Shown piece by piece: positions 26,811-35,376 of a DNA stretch of 47,948 bases (the first letter of the stretch is position 1; every line of letters starts with the position of its first letter). The DNA comes from Ferruginibacter sp. GTDB lineage: Bacteria > Bacteroidota > Bacteroidia > Chitinophagales > Chitinophagaceae. Position numbers and translations under genes: made by a program. The stretch is from the NCBI GenBank assembly GCA_025351645.1, contig JANXVN010000118.1, positions 1 to 47,948 of the forward strand, read 5' to 3'. The notes under the pieces are model-generated. The model had not been told where the DNA came from. It saw nothing but the letters and a program-made list of their open reading frames with translations, and made no database searches.

Positions 26811-28874
26811 CTAAAATTCAATATTTACTGGACGTTTTTTATACCAGCGAGGCTTGTTTTCTTTGTCGGGGGCTTCACCAATATACTCTTTGGTATAGGT
26901 TGCATCAACACCATTTAATATTGTTTGCAAAGGTTGCTGCTGGGTGGTGGTAAAGGTGCTTAAAAGCTGTTTGTCTATTGTCGTCCAGGTGCGGTTAGCC
27001 CGGCATACTAAAAAAATATGTTGTAAAGATGGCAGCATGCCCGGCGTTATGGCGAGGTTATCCAACGCAGGAAATTCTATTAAAATAATTTGTGTGCCTG
27101 CCGCTGCAATAATTAATTTTTCTTTATGCCAGGGCTGTATCTCAACCTTATAATTTAGGGCAGTCAATTTATTATGCAATATATCAATAATGGTAGATTT
27201 TCCCTCTCGCTGCTGCATGCTTATAAAACCAATTGTTACAGGTATCCCTTTATCAATAAGGGTAGCCAACAGTTGCTGCGTTAGCCTAAAATTAGCTTTG
27301 GCAATAAATGGCGGGCTTTCGTTTAGCAACGGGTAAATACCCAGTAATGGCAAGCCCATTAGCCTGTTTGCTTTTACCGGCTGCTGTACATTTTTATTAA
27401 GCAGGGCTTTTGCAAGCACAAAGGCAAGCATCATAATAGCACCCGCTAAAAACCCCACTACAATTTGTATGGCCCTTTTTGAGGGGTTGGGTTTTAAAGG
27501 CAAAAACGGAGGGTCAACTATAGTAAGCTTAGAGGTTAGCTCATTGTTTTGCTGGGCAAGCCTTGCAAGGCTAAGGCCGTGTAGCAATTCCAGGTAAGCC
27601 TGCTCGGCCACGTTTATCTGGCGCTCTACTTTTTTAAGTATTGCCCCTAAAGGAGCAAACCGGTGGTACTCTGCTATAAATTCTTTTTTGCGCTTATCCA
27701 TTACTGTAAGCCTTGCCTTGCTTTGCTCTAGCAAAAGGGTTGTCTTAAGCCATTCATCCAGCACTTCTTTTGTAGGTATGCCGTTGGGCATATTGCTTTC
27801 GGTATATAGGTTATTTAAGGTTGCACGCATATCTTTTTCTACGCCTTCGGCAGAGGCTTGCAAACTATCTGCCATTTTTTTAGCAGTAGCATCCGTTGGC
27901 TTGTTTACTATCTTGCTTAATTCTACGGATGTATAAATGCCTGCTAATTTTTCTCTTTGTTTTACAACATTTGTACCATACTGTATTTGGTAAGTGCGCC
28001 CTTTTATATTGTCATCTACTTTTGCCAGTGTTTTGCTGTTGGCCATTTTTTCCATCTCTAGCCCATGGTTCTGCGCATCAAGATTTTCTTTTTCGTTGGC
28101 AACAGCTTTTGTTTGCTCGTAATAGTTGATGATGTCGTTCCGCTTGTTAAAATCTAAAAAAACTTGTTCTATAGAATCGAGCCGTAGGTAAGCATTGTGT
28201 GTCTCTTTTTCAAAGTAGGCAATTACCGACCCTGTTTGCCCTTCTTTTAAAAGCCGGTGCTTTTTCATAAAAATTGTTGTAAGCAGGTCAAGCGTATTCT
28301 TACAAATGGCTGCATCTGTTGTTTCGTAAGATATTTTTACAACATCGCTGGAACTTACCCTTGCTGCCTTGATGTTTTGTAATGCATTAAAAGAATAGTA
28401 AGGGTTGTCAGAATTTATAAGCTTGTAGAGTGCGTTATCGCCATTGGCTTCCAGGTAACTGGTAATAGCAGCTATGGTTTCGTAAAGCGTATTTTTTACT
28501 ACAACATTCCTGGTGCTATCGGGCACTAATTTTTTTAAGTCGCTAAATGCGCCCCAGGATAAAAGGGTAGGGTCATGCTTTTTAAGCAGTAGATGCTGGG
28601 CCAGCAAGCCGATAACCACTTCTTGTTTGGTATCCCTTGAAAGTATCAGTGTAAGCAGGTTATCGAATGCATTGCCGGTAGCAAAAAAATCTGCTTTTGT
28701 ATCGCCATTAAGGCTATATCCAGATGCTATGCCTGTGTATATTACCGTTTCAGAAGAGAATATTTTTTTTTCTCCTCTTGTAAAATAATAAATTGAAAAT
28801 GCCAGCACCAAAGGAAATAACAATAGCCATTTGATATTTTTGAGCAGCAGTTTTATAAAGTGTATAAAATTCAT
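26811..28874 (-). CDS. Wzz/BY-kinase-like EPS co-polymerase with degenerate ATPase domain
   Basis: A 687-residue polysaccharide co-polymerase. TM1 lies at about 14-30. A long periplasmic coiled-coil region (about 200-430) follows, then the proline-rich PPFLPLKPNPSKRA before TM2 (about 470-490), as in Wzz. The cytoplasmic tail resembles a bacterial tyrosine kinase: FISMQQREGKSTI is a Walker-A-like loop. However, the Walker A' acidic motif is not visible, the Walker B place reads ILIEFPAL (usually ILIDTPP), and the C-terminal tyrosine cluster is absent. It probably controls chain length and export without normal autophosphorylation. Its ATG overlaps the TolC-like stop by four bases. Confidence 0.82.
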   Translation of the reverse strand: MNFIHFIKLLLKNIKWLLLFPLVLAFSIYYFTRGEKKIFSSETVIYTGIASGYSLNGDTKADFFATGNAFDNLLTLILSRDTKQEVVIGLLAQHLLLKKHDPTLLSWGAFSDLKKLVPDSTRNVVVKNTLYETIAAITSYLEANGDNALYKLINSDNPYYSFNALQNIKAARVSSSDVVKISYETTDAAICKNTLDLLTTIFMKKHRLLKEGQTGSVIAYFEKETHNAYLRLDSIEQVFLDFNKRNDIINYYEQTKAVANEKENLDAQNHGLEMEKMANSKTLAKVDDNIKGRTYQIQYGTNVVKQREKLAGIYTSVELSKIVNKPTDATAKKMADSLQASAEGVEKDMRATLNNLYTESNMPNGIPTKEVLDEWLKTTLLLEQSKARLTVMDKRKKEFIAEYHRFAPLGAILKKVERQINVAEQAYLELLHGLSLARLAQQNNELTSKLTIVDPPFLPLKPNPSKRAIQIVVGFLAGAIMMLAFVLAKALLNKNVQQPVKANRLMGLPLLGIYPLLNESPPFIAKANFRLTQQLLATLIDKGIPVTIGFISMQQREGKSTIIDILHNKLTALNYKVEIQPWHKEKLIIAAAGTQIILIEFPALDNLAITPGMLPSLQHIFLVCRANRTWTTIDKQLLSTFTTTQQQPLQTILNGVDATYTKEYIGEAPDKENKPRWYKKRPVNIEF

Positions 28875-29629
28875 TTTTGTTGCTTAATCAATGAAGAAAG
28901 ATCCGTGCCGGTATAAGCTTCCAGTTGAAGGAAATTTGTTTGGAACCTGTTGATATATGTTTCCAGTTCCATAGATGCCTTATTAAGTATATCCTGGATG
29001 CTTGATATTTCCATTGTATTATTTTGCCCCAGTATAAAATTCTTTTCGGCCATGCTATAGTTAACTTCGGCTCCCTGCTTGTTTTTGCTGCTGAGGCCAA
29101 TGAGCTTGTACGATAGCTTAAGGTCCTGGTACAGCCTTATCACTTCTTGCTTAACAAACAGGTTTATTTTTTGGTGTTCGCTGGTATTTGCCTTTATTAA
29201 TACTTCGTTTGCACGAAGCAAGCTTTTACGGGTTATAAGCTGGCTGATAGGTAACTGCAAGCCAACGCCAAAACTATAATACCCTGTTTGTGCTTTTGTA
29301 AATGCCGTATTGCCCGGCATCCCGCTTTGATTATTAATGGCAGAAAAGTTGGTGCCATAGTTATAAGAGCTAAGTAAAGACAGCGCATTAAAAATAGCAT
29401 TCTTGCTTACTTTGGCCATATTTTTAGCATAGTCAACCGTATAGCCCACCCTGCGGGCTTCTGGTGAAAATTTAATGGCAGAGTCTATTAGTTGGTGTAG
29501 CAAATCATCTGTAGCAAATGTTTTAGTAAGCACACTATCAACTTCAATAGCTGATGCTTGTGCGGGGCAATTTTGTATAATCAATAAAGCAAGGAGCAGC
29601 AAGAAGGTATAAGGATTAAGGAGATTCAT
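28871..29629 (-). CDS. Half-length TolC-like outer-membrane protein of the EPS operon
   Basis: A 252-residue secreted protein with a signal peptide ending near NCPAQAS, then helical OEP-type sequence: ARRVGYTVDYAKNMAKVSKNAIFNALSLLSSYNYGTNF, GVGLQLPISQLITRKSLLRANE and YSMAEKNFILGQNNTMEISSIQDILNKASMELETY. That corresponds to roughly one OEP unit, about half of a usual TolC (450 residues). No SLBB/Wza-type exporter is in the operon, so this may be the outer-membrane partner of the Wzz-like protein it overlaps. Truncation is possible, but both ends look natural and the reading frame is clean. Confidence 0.78.
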   Translation of the reverse strand: MNLLNPYTFLLLLALLIIQNCPAQASAIEVDSVLTKTFATDDLLHQLIDSAIKFSPEARRVGYTVDYAKNMAKVSKNAIFNALSLLSSYNYGTNFSAINNQSGMPGNTAFTKAQTGYYSFGVGLQLPISQLITRKSLLRANEVLIKANTSEHQKINLFVKQEVIRLYQDLKLSYKLIGLSSKNKQGAEVNYSMAEKNFILGQNNTMEISSIQDILNKASMELETYINRFQTNFLQLEAYTGTDLSSLIKQQK

Positions 29630-29638
29630 TTATTTAAT

Positions 29639-30808
29639 TTAAACGTTAGCGGATTGAAACAATGCCGGTATGGTCCTGATAAGCAGCTTAGCATCGTTTA
29701 AAAGGCTATGTGTGCGGGCATATTTATTATCAAGGTTTAGCCTTTCTTCTTCACTCATTTCTCCGGCGCCTCTTTTTTCTACCTGCCAAAGCCCTGTAAT
29801 GCCCGCTGGTGCAATAAAACGTGCCGCATATTTATCAGTGGTTATTTTATCAGCTTCGTAAATGGGTAATGGCCTATTGCCTATAATGCTCATGTCGCCA
29901 ATTAAAACATTCCAAAGCTGGGGCAGCTCATCTATACTGGTATTGCGGATAAAGTTTCCAATGCGGGTAATACGAGGGTCGTCTTTTATCTTAATAAAGG
30001 CTGCGCCTGTGTTGCTGCTTTTTTGGTGCTTATATAAGTTTTCGCATATTACTTTATTATCTGCATATAAAGCGTTTATACAGCCGGTGCCTGCTTTAAA
30101 GCAGGCACCGCATAGTTGTTTTACGGCTGGGGCAACAGGTGTGCTTTTTTTTGCGCTATTGTACTGGTTAAGGTGGCTAAGGCTTTCCAGCTTTTTATCC
30201 GCTCCAAAAACCATAGAACGAAATTTATAAAACTTAAATATCTTATATCCGGCACCTACCCTTAACGAATAATAAAATACCGGCCCGGCACTGCCTAGTT
30301 TTACCAGCACAGCTATAATTAAAAATAATGGGCTTAATAGCAACAAGGCAAGGCTAGAAAAAAAGATATCGAATATTCGTTTGCTAAAAGGCATTTTTTT
30401 ATGCTGTACCGTTATAGTATTTGCAAAGGAGGCTAAGTGGTTTTCTATTAAATACGGCACCCTTAGCTTTATTGCGGCAGTGTTTATTGGCTTTGAAAAT
30501 ATATCTGTAATCCCTCCCGTCATAGCTAGCTTGCGTTGGGCATTATTTATAGTATTCAATATAAGCATAAAAGGTATGCCGCCGTGCCCAAATCTTATTA
30601 GCGTGTGGCGCAATGCTGTGCCATTAGGGCCCTTTAGCTCATCATCTGCAATAATAGCTTGCGGTACGTGGTGGTTTAAAATGGCATTGTGCAAGTCAAT
30701 GCCATTAGTATAAACGCTCACGGCAAACATGCCTTCAAAAGCATTGGTAATGCTTTTTACAATTACCTTGTTATGTGTTATAAGCGCAATGCCAGGTTTG
30801 GTTTTCAT
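29639..30808 (-). CDS. Initiating sugar transferase with N-terminal receiver-like domain
   Basis: A 389-residue fusion. Residues 1-120 look like a response-regulator receiver: D55/D56 at the phosphorylation strand, T86 after strand 4, and K106 in FSKPIN. The acidic pocket near residue 12 is THNK instead of DD. From about 138 comes a polyprenyl-phosphate sugar-1-phosphate transferase: a reentrant/TM helix (FDIFFSSLALLLLSPLFLII), KFYKFRSM, DPRITRIGNFIRNTSIDELPQLWNVL with the D293-E294 catalytic dyad, and GDMSIIGNRP. A 45-residue insert carries C233, C236, C243 and C255. It should load the first sugar onto undecaprenyl phosphate. It lies 12 bases after the stand-alone receiver gene. Confidence 0.88.
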   Translation of the reverse strand: MKTKPGIALITHNKVIVKSITNAFEGMFAVSVYTNGIDLHNAILNHHVPQAIIADDELKGPNGTALRHTLIRFGHGGIPFMLILNTINNAQRKLAMTGGITDIFSKPINTAAIKLRVPYLIENHLASFANTITVQHKKMPFSKRIFDIFFSSLALLLLSPLFLIIAVLVKLGSAGPVFYYSLRVGAGYKIFKFYKFRSMVFGADKKLESLSHLNQYNSAKKSTPVAPAVKQLCGACFKAGTGCINALYADNKVICENLYKHQKSSNTGAAFIKIKDDPRITRIGNFIRNTSIDELPQLWNVLIGDMSIIGNRPLPIYEADKITTDKYAARFIAPAGITGLWQVEKRGAGEMSEEERLNLDNKYARTHSLLNDAKLLIRTIPALFQSANV

Positions 30809-30820
30809 AATAGGTTGGTT

Positions 30821-31216
30821 TTATAATTTGCCTGAGCGGCGTAACATGCTGTTTATCCTTGCGCCTAATTCTTTAGGGTTAAATGGCTTGGCAATATAAT
30901 CGTCTGCGCCTGCTTCCAGGCAACGTATCTTATCATCCGTCTTATCATTGGCAGATAATATTATAATTGGTATATGCTTTAAAAATCCACTGCTCCTAAC
31001 CTGGTTAACAAACGCATTGCCATCCATTTCCGGCATATTAATATCAGCAATAATAATATCGGGTATATAGCCAGCCTGCATCCATGATAAAGCTTCTTTT
31101 GCATTGCTGCCTGTTTTAACAATAAAAAGGTCTTTAAAATAATGCTGGAGTATTAACAATATTGATGCTTCGTCATCTATTGCTAGCATGGATAAAGCAG
31201 GGTTTCTATTAGGCAT
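30821..31216 (-). CDS. Single-domain response regulator (CheY-like)
   Basis: A 131-residue receiver with all canonical residues: D14/D15 in AIDDEAS, phospho-Asp D58 (IIADINMPEMDG), S88 and K110 in AKPFNP. There is no output domain, so it should act by protein contact or as a phosphate-relay carrier. As the first gene of the EPS operon, 12 bases before the receiver-fused sugar transferase, it is well placed to set EPS priming. It could receive phosphate from the kinase/Hpt pair at 10576-14394, but that is a guess from proximity. Confidence 0.92.
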   Translation of the reverse strand: MPNRNPALSMLAIDDEASILLILQHYFKDLFIVKTGSNAKEALSWMQAGYIPDIIIADINMPEMDGNAFVNQVRSSGFLKHIPIIILSANDKTDDKIRCLEAGADDYIAKPFNPKELGARINSMLRRSGKL

Positions 31217-31445
31217 TTAGTTAAAATTAAATTGCATAAAAGCAACTCGCCGAAATGGTATGCCTTTACAGTTATGAAATTATTTATATTAATGCAAAAT
31301 AACGCTAGCAGGCAGCAGATATTATTTTTAATATCCATTACGGCAATTATTGGATATTTTACTACAAGCTCGTAGTAATACTTCTACACGTTTTTTTATG
31401 GAGGTAAATTGAGGGGCTTTTAAAGCAAAAAGCTATTACATTATC

Positions 31446-31536
31446 GATATTATTTTATTAGGCATTTGTATGTTTGTCTTTGCCTTATGCTAACCCATTA
31501 TAAACAAAAAGAAAGGCCTTAACTTAATGTCATTAG
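31446..31536 (-). repeat. Decayed, inverted copy of the 91-bp miniature element
   Basis: Reading the plus strand, GTATGTTTGTCTTTGCCT (31468-31485), then CTAACCC, then GAAAGGCCTTAACTTAATG (31511-31529) follows the reverse complement of the intact copies in order. Both outer repeats are mutated. Confidence 0.55.
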
Positions 31537-31630
31537 TTGTAGTATTAAAATTGCAGGGTATTATTATTATGCTAAAGCAGTAATATTATAAACGCCTTTT
31601 TTATGCGCCAGCAAAATAAACTTTATAAAG

Positions 31631-31721
31631 CAATGCCGTTAAGTTAAGACCTTTCCTCTCCTTTGGAGAGGGGTAGGGTGAGGTAAAGACAAACATATAG
31701 ATCCTTAACTTAACGGCATTG
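31631..31721 (+). mobile_element. 91-bp miniature inverted-repeat element, intact copy
   Basis: It begins CAATGCCGTTAAGTTAAG and ends with its exact 18-bp reverse complement. The interior is nearly identical to the 36163 copy. The flanks CTTTATAAAG (31621-31630) and CTTTATAATT (31722-31731) agree at eight of ten positions, consistent with an ageing 10-bp target duplication. It carries no ORF. Confidence 0.85.
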
Positions 31722-32220
31722 CTTTATAATTGATGATTTGCTGTAAGCTTATGTATTTGCACGTGATGGCTAGCATGGCAAGTTGCTTAAATATGGCACA
31801 CTATATTTACAGGATACTAAGTATATAACATTAAAGCCGTGTATAACACATTGGTCAAGCTTCACATTATCTTTGGTAATTAGTATCAGCAGCTTTGGCA
31901 TAAAATTTTTGTGCATACTACTGTAAAATTCAGTCCCGGTTATACCAAATACGTTTATACATTAGCCTGCAATAAAAAAATTATAAGTTATTTTTTAACT
32001 GTTACGCAATAATCATAATTTCTTATCGTTAATTGTTTACTTTTTTAATAACCGCACCCTGTTAGTAGCCCCGCTTGTGTACCTACCACAAAAAAAACTG
32101 CATAGCCGCACTGCATTATTAAACTTTTAATCACCCGTAACCACTACTAATAATGCTAGCATAATAACCTTTGCCTTATAATAAAACACCACCCCCATCA
32201 CCTAAATTAAAAATGCCCCT

Positions 32221-34293
32221 ATGTACAAAAATTTACAACGCTTTATTTGCGTGGCTGTTACCAGCATGCTGATAGCAAGCAGCTGCAAAAAAGCAGATAG
32301 CAATATTAGTGAGCCAGCACCGCCAGGCAATACCGGCACAGATAGCCTGGGTAATATTGTAGCCCCTGCAGGTTTTAATTATACAACCACAAAAGAGGTA
32401 ACCTTAAGTATTACGGTATTGGCGCCAGATAACACCCCCGTAGCAAACATCCCCATTAATATATTAGATAAAGCGGCAGATATTGGCGGCACTATTTTAT
32501 TTACCACCTTAACCGGCAGCGATGGTAAAATTAGCGGCACCGTTAAACTGCCTGCCTATATGGATGCAGCGGTGGTTGATCCTGCTTATACTGGCATAAT
32601 GCGCAATGCCGCCGTAAGTATTGTTAATAACGCCCTTGCAGGCACTATCGGCGGTAATGCTGGTTATGCAGGCAATGTAATACCCAACAGCCCTTTAAGT
32701 GGCAGGGTAGCATTAGGCATTAGCGGCACAACCTTAAGGCCAATGGTTTTTTATAGCTACATGGGCACTTACGATAGCCAGGGCAAGCCTAATTATCTTG
32801 AACCAGTAAACCAGGTAATTAGCAGCACATTCCTCACAAACTTAAACGCAAGCTTGCCAGAGGGGCGCCCTGTAAGCACTTACCACCCTACGTACCTGCT
32901 GCAAAATGTAGAAACGAATTTAAATATAGCCTCAGTAAGCGATGTATATTTTACGTTTGTATCTGAAGGCGCAGGGTATAGAAACTCAGTAGCTTATTTT
33001 ACATATCCTACAGGCATGCCGCCTCAAAATACTTCTCAAATAGATTCTTTGCATATTATATTGCCCAATGCCAGCTTAAATGGCAGTGGTGGCTCTCTAT
33101 TGGCCGGCAATACTGTTAAGCTAGGTAGGTTTGCTGCAGGCACATCTATTGGCTTTGCCTTAATTGCCAACGGGTGGAACGGTACTGCGGTAGGCAGTGG
33201 CTATTGGATTAACTATACAGTAGACCAATTGAACCCGTCTTCAGCAGCAGCCTTAAAAAGGCAATCTGTTTTATTGTACGATCTTGGGCAAGATTTGTTC
33301 CTGGTAGGTTTTGAAGATATACGAAGGGATAATTCGAACTGCGACAACGATTTTAACGATTGTTTATTTTATGTAAAATCGCAGCAGGCCCACGCTATTT
33401 CTACAGTAGGCGTAAACCCTATTGATGTTCCTATTGATACAGACCATGATGGCGTAAATGATGTGTATGATGCTTTTCCTACAGACCCAACAAAGGCTTA
33501 CATTAACTATTACCCCAGCAAAACTACAATGGGTACAATTGCTTTTGAAGATAACTGGCCATTTAAGGGCGACTATGATTTTAATGACCTTGTAATAAAG
33601 TACCGCTACACCGTAATAAGCGATGCGCTTAACAGGGCAGTAAATATGAATGCTGCTTATACATTGCAAGCTTCAGGTGCAGCACAAAAAAATGGCTTTG
33701 GAGTTGAACTGCCTTTTGCGCCTTCTTTAATAACAAGCGCCACCGGTAGTTTGGTAACCAATACGCAAGTAGTAACCCTAAGCAGCAATGGTACAGAAAC
33801 AATGCAGCCCAAGGCAGTAATAATACCTTTTGATGATGCCTTTGCCGCCATGAATACAACCGGAGGTTTTAATACTTATATCGGCAGCCCTTTTTTAACC
33901 AGGGACACAATTAAAATGGATATTAAGTTTACCCGGCCATTATTGCAGGCAGAGTTAGGGCTTGCGCCATTTAACCCTTTCATTATTATAAACCGTACAA
34001 GGGGCAGGGAAGCGCATTTGGCAGGTTACGCACCAACAGCACTTGTTGATACCAAATTTTTTAAGACCGGGCAAGACAATACCAGCCCATCTACAAACAA
34101 CTATTATAAAACTACCAATAACCTGCCATGGGGCATTGCCTTTGCAGATAATTTTAATTACCCGGCAGAACTTAAGGCTATTAATACCGGCTATACAAAA
34201 TTTGTACCTTGGGTACTAAGCAGTGGGCTAAGCTTTACCAATTGGTATACTGATAGTGCCAACACTGTAGAAAGCCTTATTTACCATCGTTAA
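32221..34293 (+). CDS. LruC-domain surface/outer-membrane lipoprotein
   Basis: A 690-residue lipoprotein. The signal ends with MLIASSC (C22), followed by KK. An N-terminal part (about 55-120) looks like a beta-sandwich, with VLAPDNTPVANIPINIL. Around 365-380, RRDNSNCDNDFNDCLFYV is a DUF4114-like Asp/Asn cluster. DTDHDGVNDVYDAFPTDPTKA resembles a thrombospondin-type calcium-binding repeat. It is followed by AFEDNWPFKGDYDFNDLVIKYRY, the mark of LruC/DUF4842 proteins. Bacteroidota members are thought to be surface-exposed; function is unknown. The dense Asp/Asn loops suggest calcium binding. It is monocistronic. Confidence 0.85.
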   Translation: MYKNLQRFICVAVTSMLIASSCKKADSNISEPAPPGNTGTDSLGNIVAPAGFNYTTTKEVTLSITVLAPDNTPVANIPINILDKAADIGGTILFTTLTGSDGKISGTVKLPAYMDAAVVDPAYTGIMRNAAVSIVNNALAGTIGGNAGYAGNVIPNSPLSGRVALGISGTTLRPMVFYSYMGTYDSQGKPNYLEPVNQVISSTFLTNLNASLPEGRPVSTYHPTYLLQNVETNLNIASVSDVYFTFVSEGAGYRNSVAYFTYPTGMPPQNTSQIDSLHIILPNASLNGSGGSLLAGNTVKLGRFAAGTSIGFALIANGWNGTAVGSGYWINYTVDQLNPSSAAALKRQSVLLYDLGQDLFLVGFEDIRRDNSNCDNDFNDCLFYVKSQQAHAISTVGVNPIDVPIDTDHDGVNDVYDAFPTDPTKAYINYYPSKTTMGTIAFEDNWPFKGDYDFNDLVIKYRYTVISDALNRAVNMNAAYTLQASGAAQKNGFGVELPFAPSLITSATGSLVTNTQVVTLSSNGTETMQPKAVIIPFDDAFAAMNTTGGFNTYIGSPFLTRDTIKMDIKFTRPLLQAELGLAPFNPFIIINRTRGREAHLAGYAPTALVDTKFFKTGQDNTSPSTNNYYKTTNNLPWGIAFADNFNYPAELKAINTGYTKFVPWVLSSGLSFTNWYTDSANTVESLIYHR

Positions 34294-34343
34294 TAAATTG
34301 GGTTTACATTACAATGATATGATACGCCTATAAGCCAAAAACT

Positions 34344-34762
34344 ATGATTAACCCGGCATTAATTAAATGGAATTATTCAACCTTGTCGGACGGGTAATTA
34401 CTGCTTTTAGCAACCAAAGAAAGGCATAAGCTGTCAATAGATGTATTACATATTTTAGGAGAATAATTTTAAAAGCGTAGGCTAGATACTTCAATCTTTA
34501 TTAAAGCTGGCCCTGTAATTGAGCAATATAATGTAGAAAATACAAATGCGGCAACAGCCACTGTAAATACATGGGGCTTTGGCTTTAAAGAAAGGCTTGC
34601 AGGAAAAACTGATAAAGAAATTATAGACGGGCTTATGATAAAAAGGGTTGGGGCAGCAGAATCTTTATTAATAATCAAAAGGCTGCCCCAAACCAATTTT
34701 ATAAATGAAAACTTTGAGGGCTTCATTTATAAAAGTTGCGAAAACTCAATGTTTCAATTTTA
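34344..34762 (+). pseudogene. Broken gene of unknown family, three in-frame stops, cut by an IS
   Basis: One reading frame from ATG 34344 stays protein-like to the IS border: MINPALIKWNYSTLSDG, stop (34395), LLLLATKERHKLSIDVLHILGE, stop (34464), F, stop (34470), then about 95 sense codons including VNTWGFGFKERLAGKTDKE and SMFQFYW. The codons just before IS sequence have no partner beyond it. The first two stops sit where Glu codons would fit. It is a helical protein of unknown family; no product is expected. Confidence 0.55.
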
Positions 34763-34768
34763 CTGGTC

Positions 34769-35376
34769 TCACCACGTTAGTTTAAGCTATGGACTTTAAT
34801 CCAAGGCTTTAGTTTTTACAAATCTAACTAACTTTATGAGATGTAAAATTTAAGAAAAGGTAGCCACAGTGTCCATCATTTATATGTTCATATAGTGTGG
34901 AGTACCAAGTGTCGATATGAAGTAGTACAAGGCGATATTCAGTTACGATGTAGAGATTTAATTTGTCAAAGTTGTGATAGTTTGGATATTCCAATATTGA
35001 AAGGTTTTGTAAGCAAGGATCATGTGCATCTACATTTAAGTTATCCGTCAAAAACTGAGCATAAGCGATATGTTGAAGCGAGAGAAAGGTGGAAGTGCGA
35101 AGATCTTGCTGAAGGAGTATACGGAATTAAAGAAGCGCTATTGGGATGGTTATTTATGGGGTATTGGTTATGGCGTGTGGAGTACAGGCAACATAACTGA
35201 TGAGATGGTGCAAGAATACTTGAACCACCACAAGGAAGGCCTAAACAGTGACCAGAATTTTACTCTGGAATAGAAATAAACTTTTAGTTTAAGGTTTTAA
35301 TAGGCTTCAGCCTACACTTAATGACTTTAGCCAATGCATTCAACCTATTGGTTTCTAATCCATAGTATTTGAGTTA
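34769..35376 (+). mobile_element. Degenerate IS200/IS605-family insertion sequence
   Basis: A roughly 600-bp element encloses a Y1 transposase pseudogene. Its left end matches 19282 onward and its right end matches 19401-19440. The imperfect hairpin TAGGCT-TC-AGCCTA (35301-35314) and CTATTGG..CCATAG (35345-35363) fit the subterminal hairpins of this family. IS200-type elements make no target duplication, so the exact borders are approximate. Confidence 0.75.
34836..35273 (+). pseudogene. tnpA: IS200-type Y1 (HUH) transposase, frameshifted
   Basis: Sequence pieces in two frames give a full small transposase: GSHSVHHLYVHIVWSTKCRYEV, GDIQLRCRDLICQSCD, KGFVSKDHVHLHL (the HUH motif), then ISDMLKREKGGSAKILLKEY, RYWDGYLWGIGYGVWSTGNITDEMVQEYLNHH (nucleophile Tyr expected in QEYLNHH). 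A first shift lies just after the ATG (34841-34850, with a TAA at 34851). A second is at the A-run near 35049-35053, where removing one A restores the frame. The catalytic residues survive, but the protein cannot be made intact. Confidence 0.85.

Larger units (their letters stand above)
31217..32220. other. 1-kb divergent intergenic region, mostly miniature-element DNA
   Basis: No protein-coding gene is visible. It should contain the promoters of the EPS operon (minus) and the LruC lipoprotein (plus), but no strong TAnnTTTG box was convincing. Its centre holds two copies of the miniature element (31446-31536 and 31631-31721). From 31740 to 32220 I see nothing recognisable. Confidence 0.6.

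Noticed and set aside
34469-34726. 85-codon minus-strand open frame
   Set aside because: The plus strand at the same place gives a better protein-like frame (the broken ORF), including coherent residues across in-frame stops.
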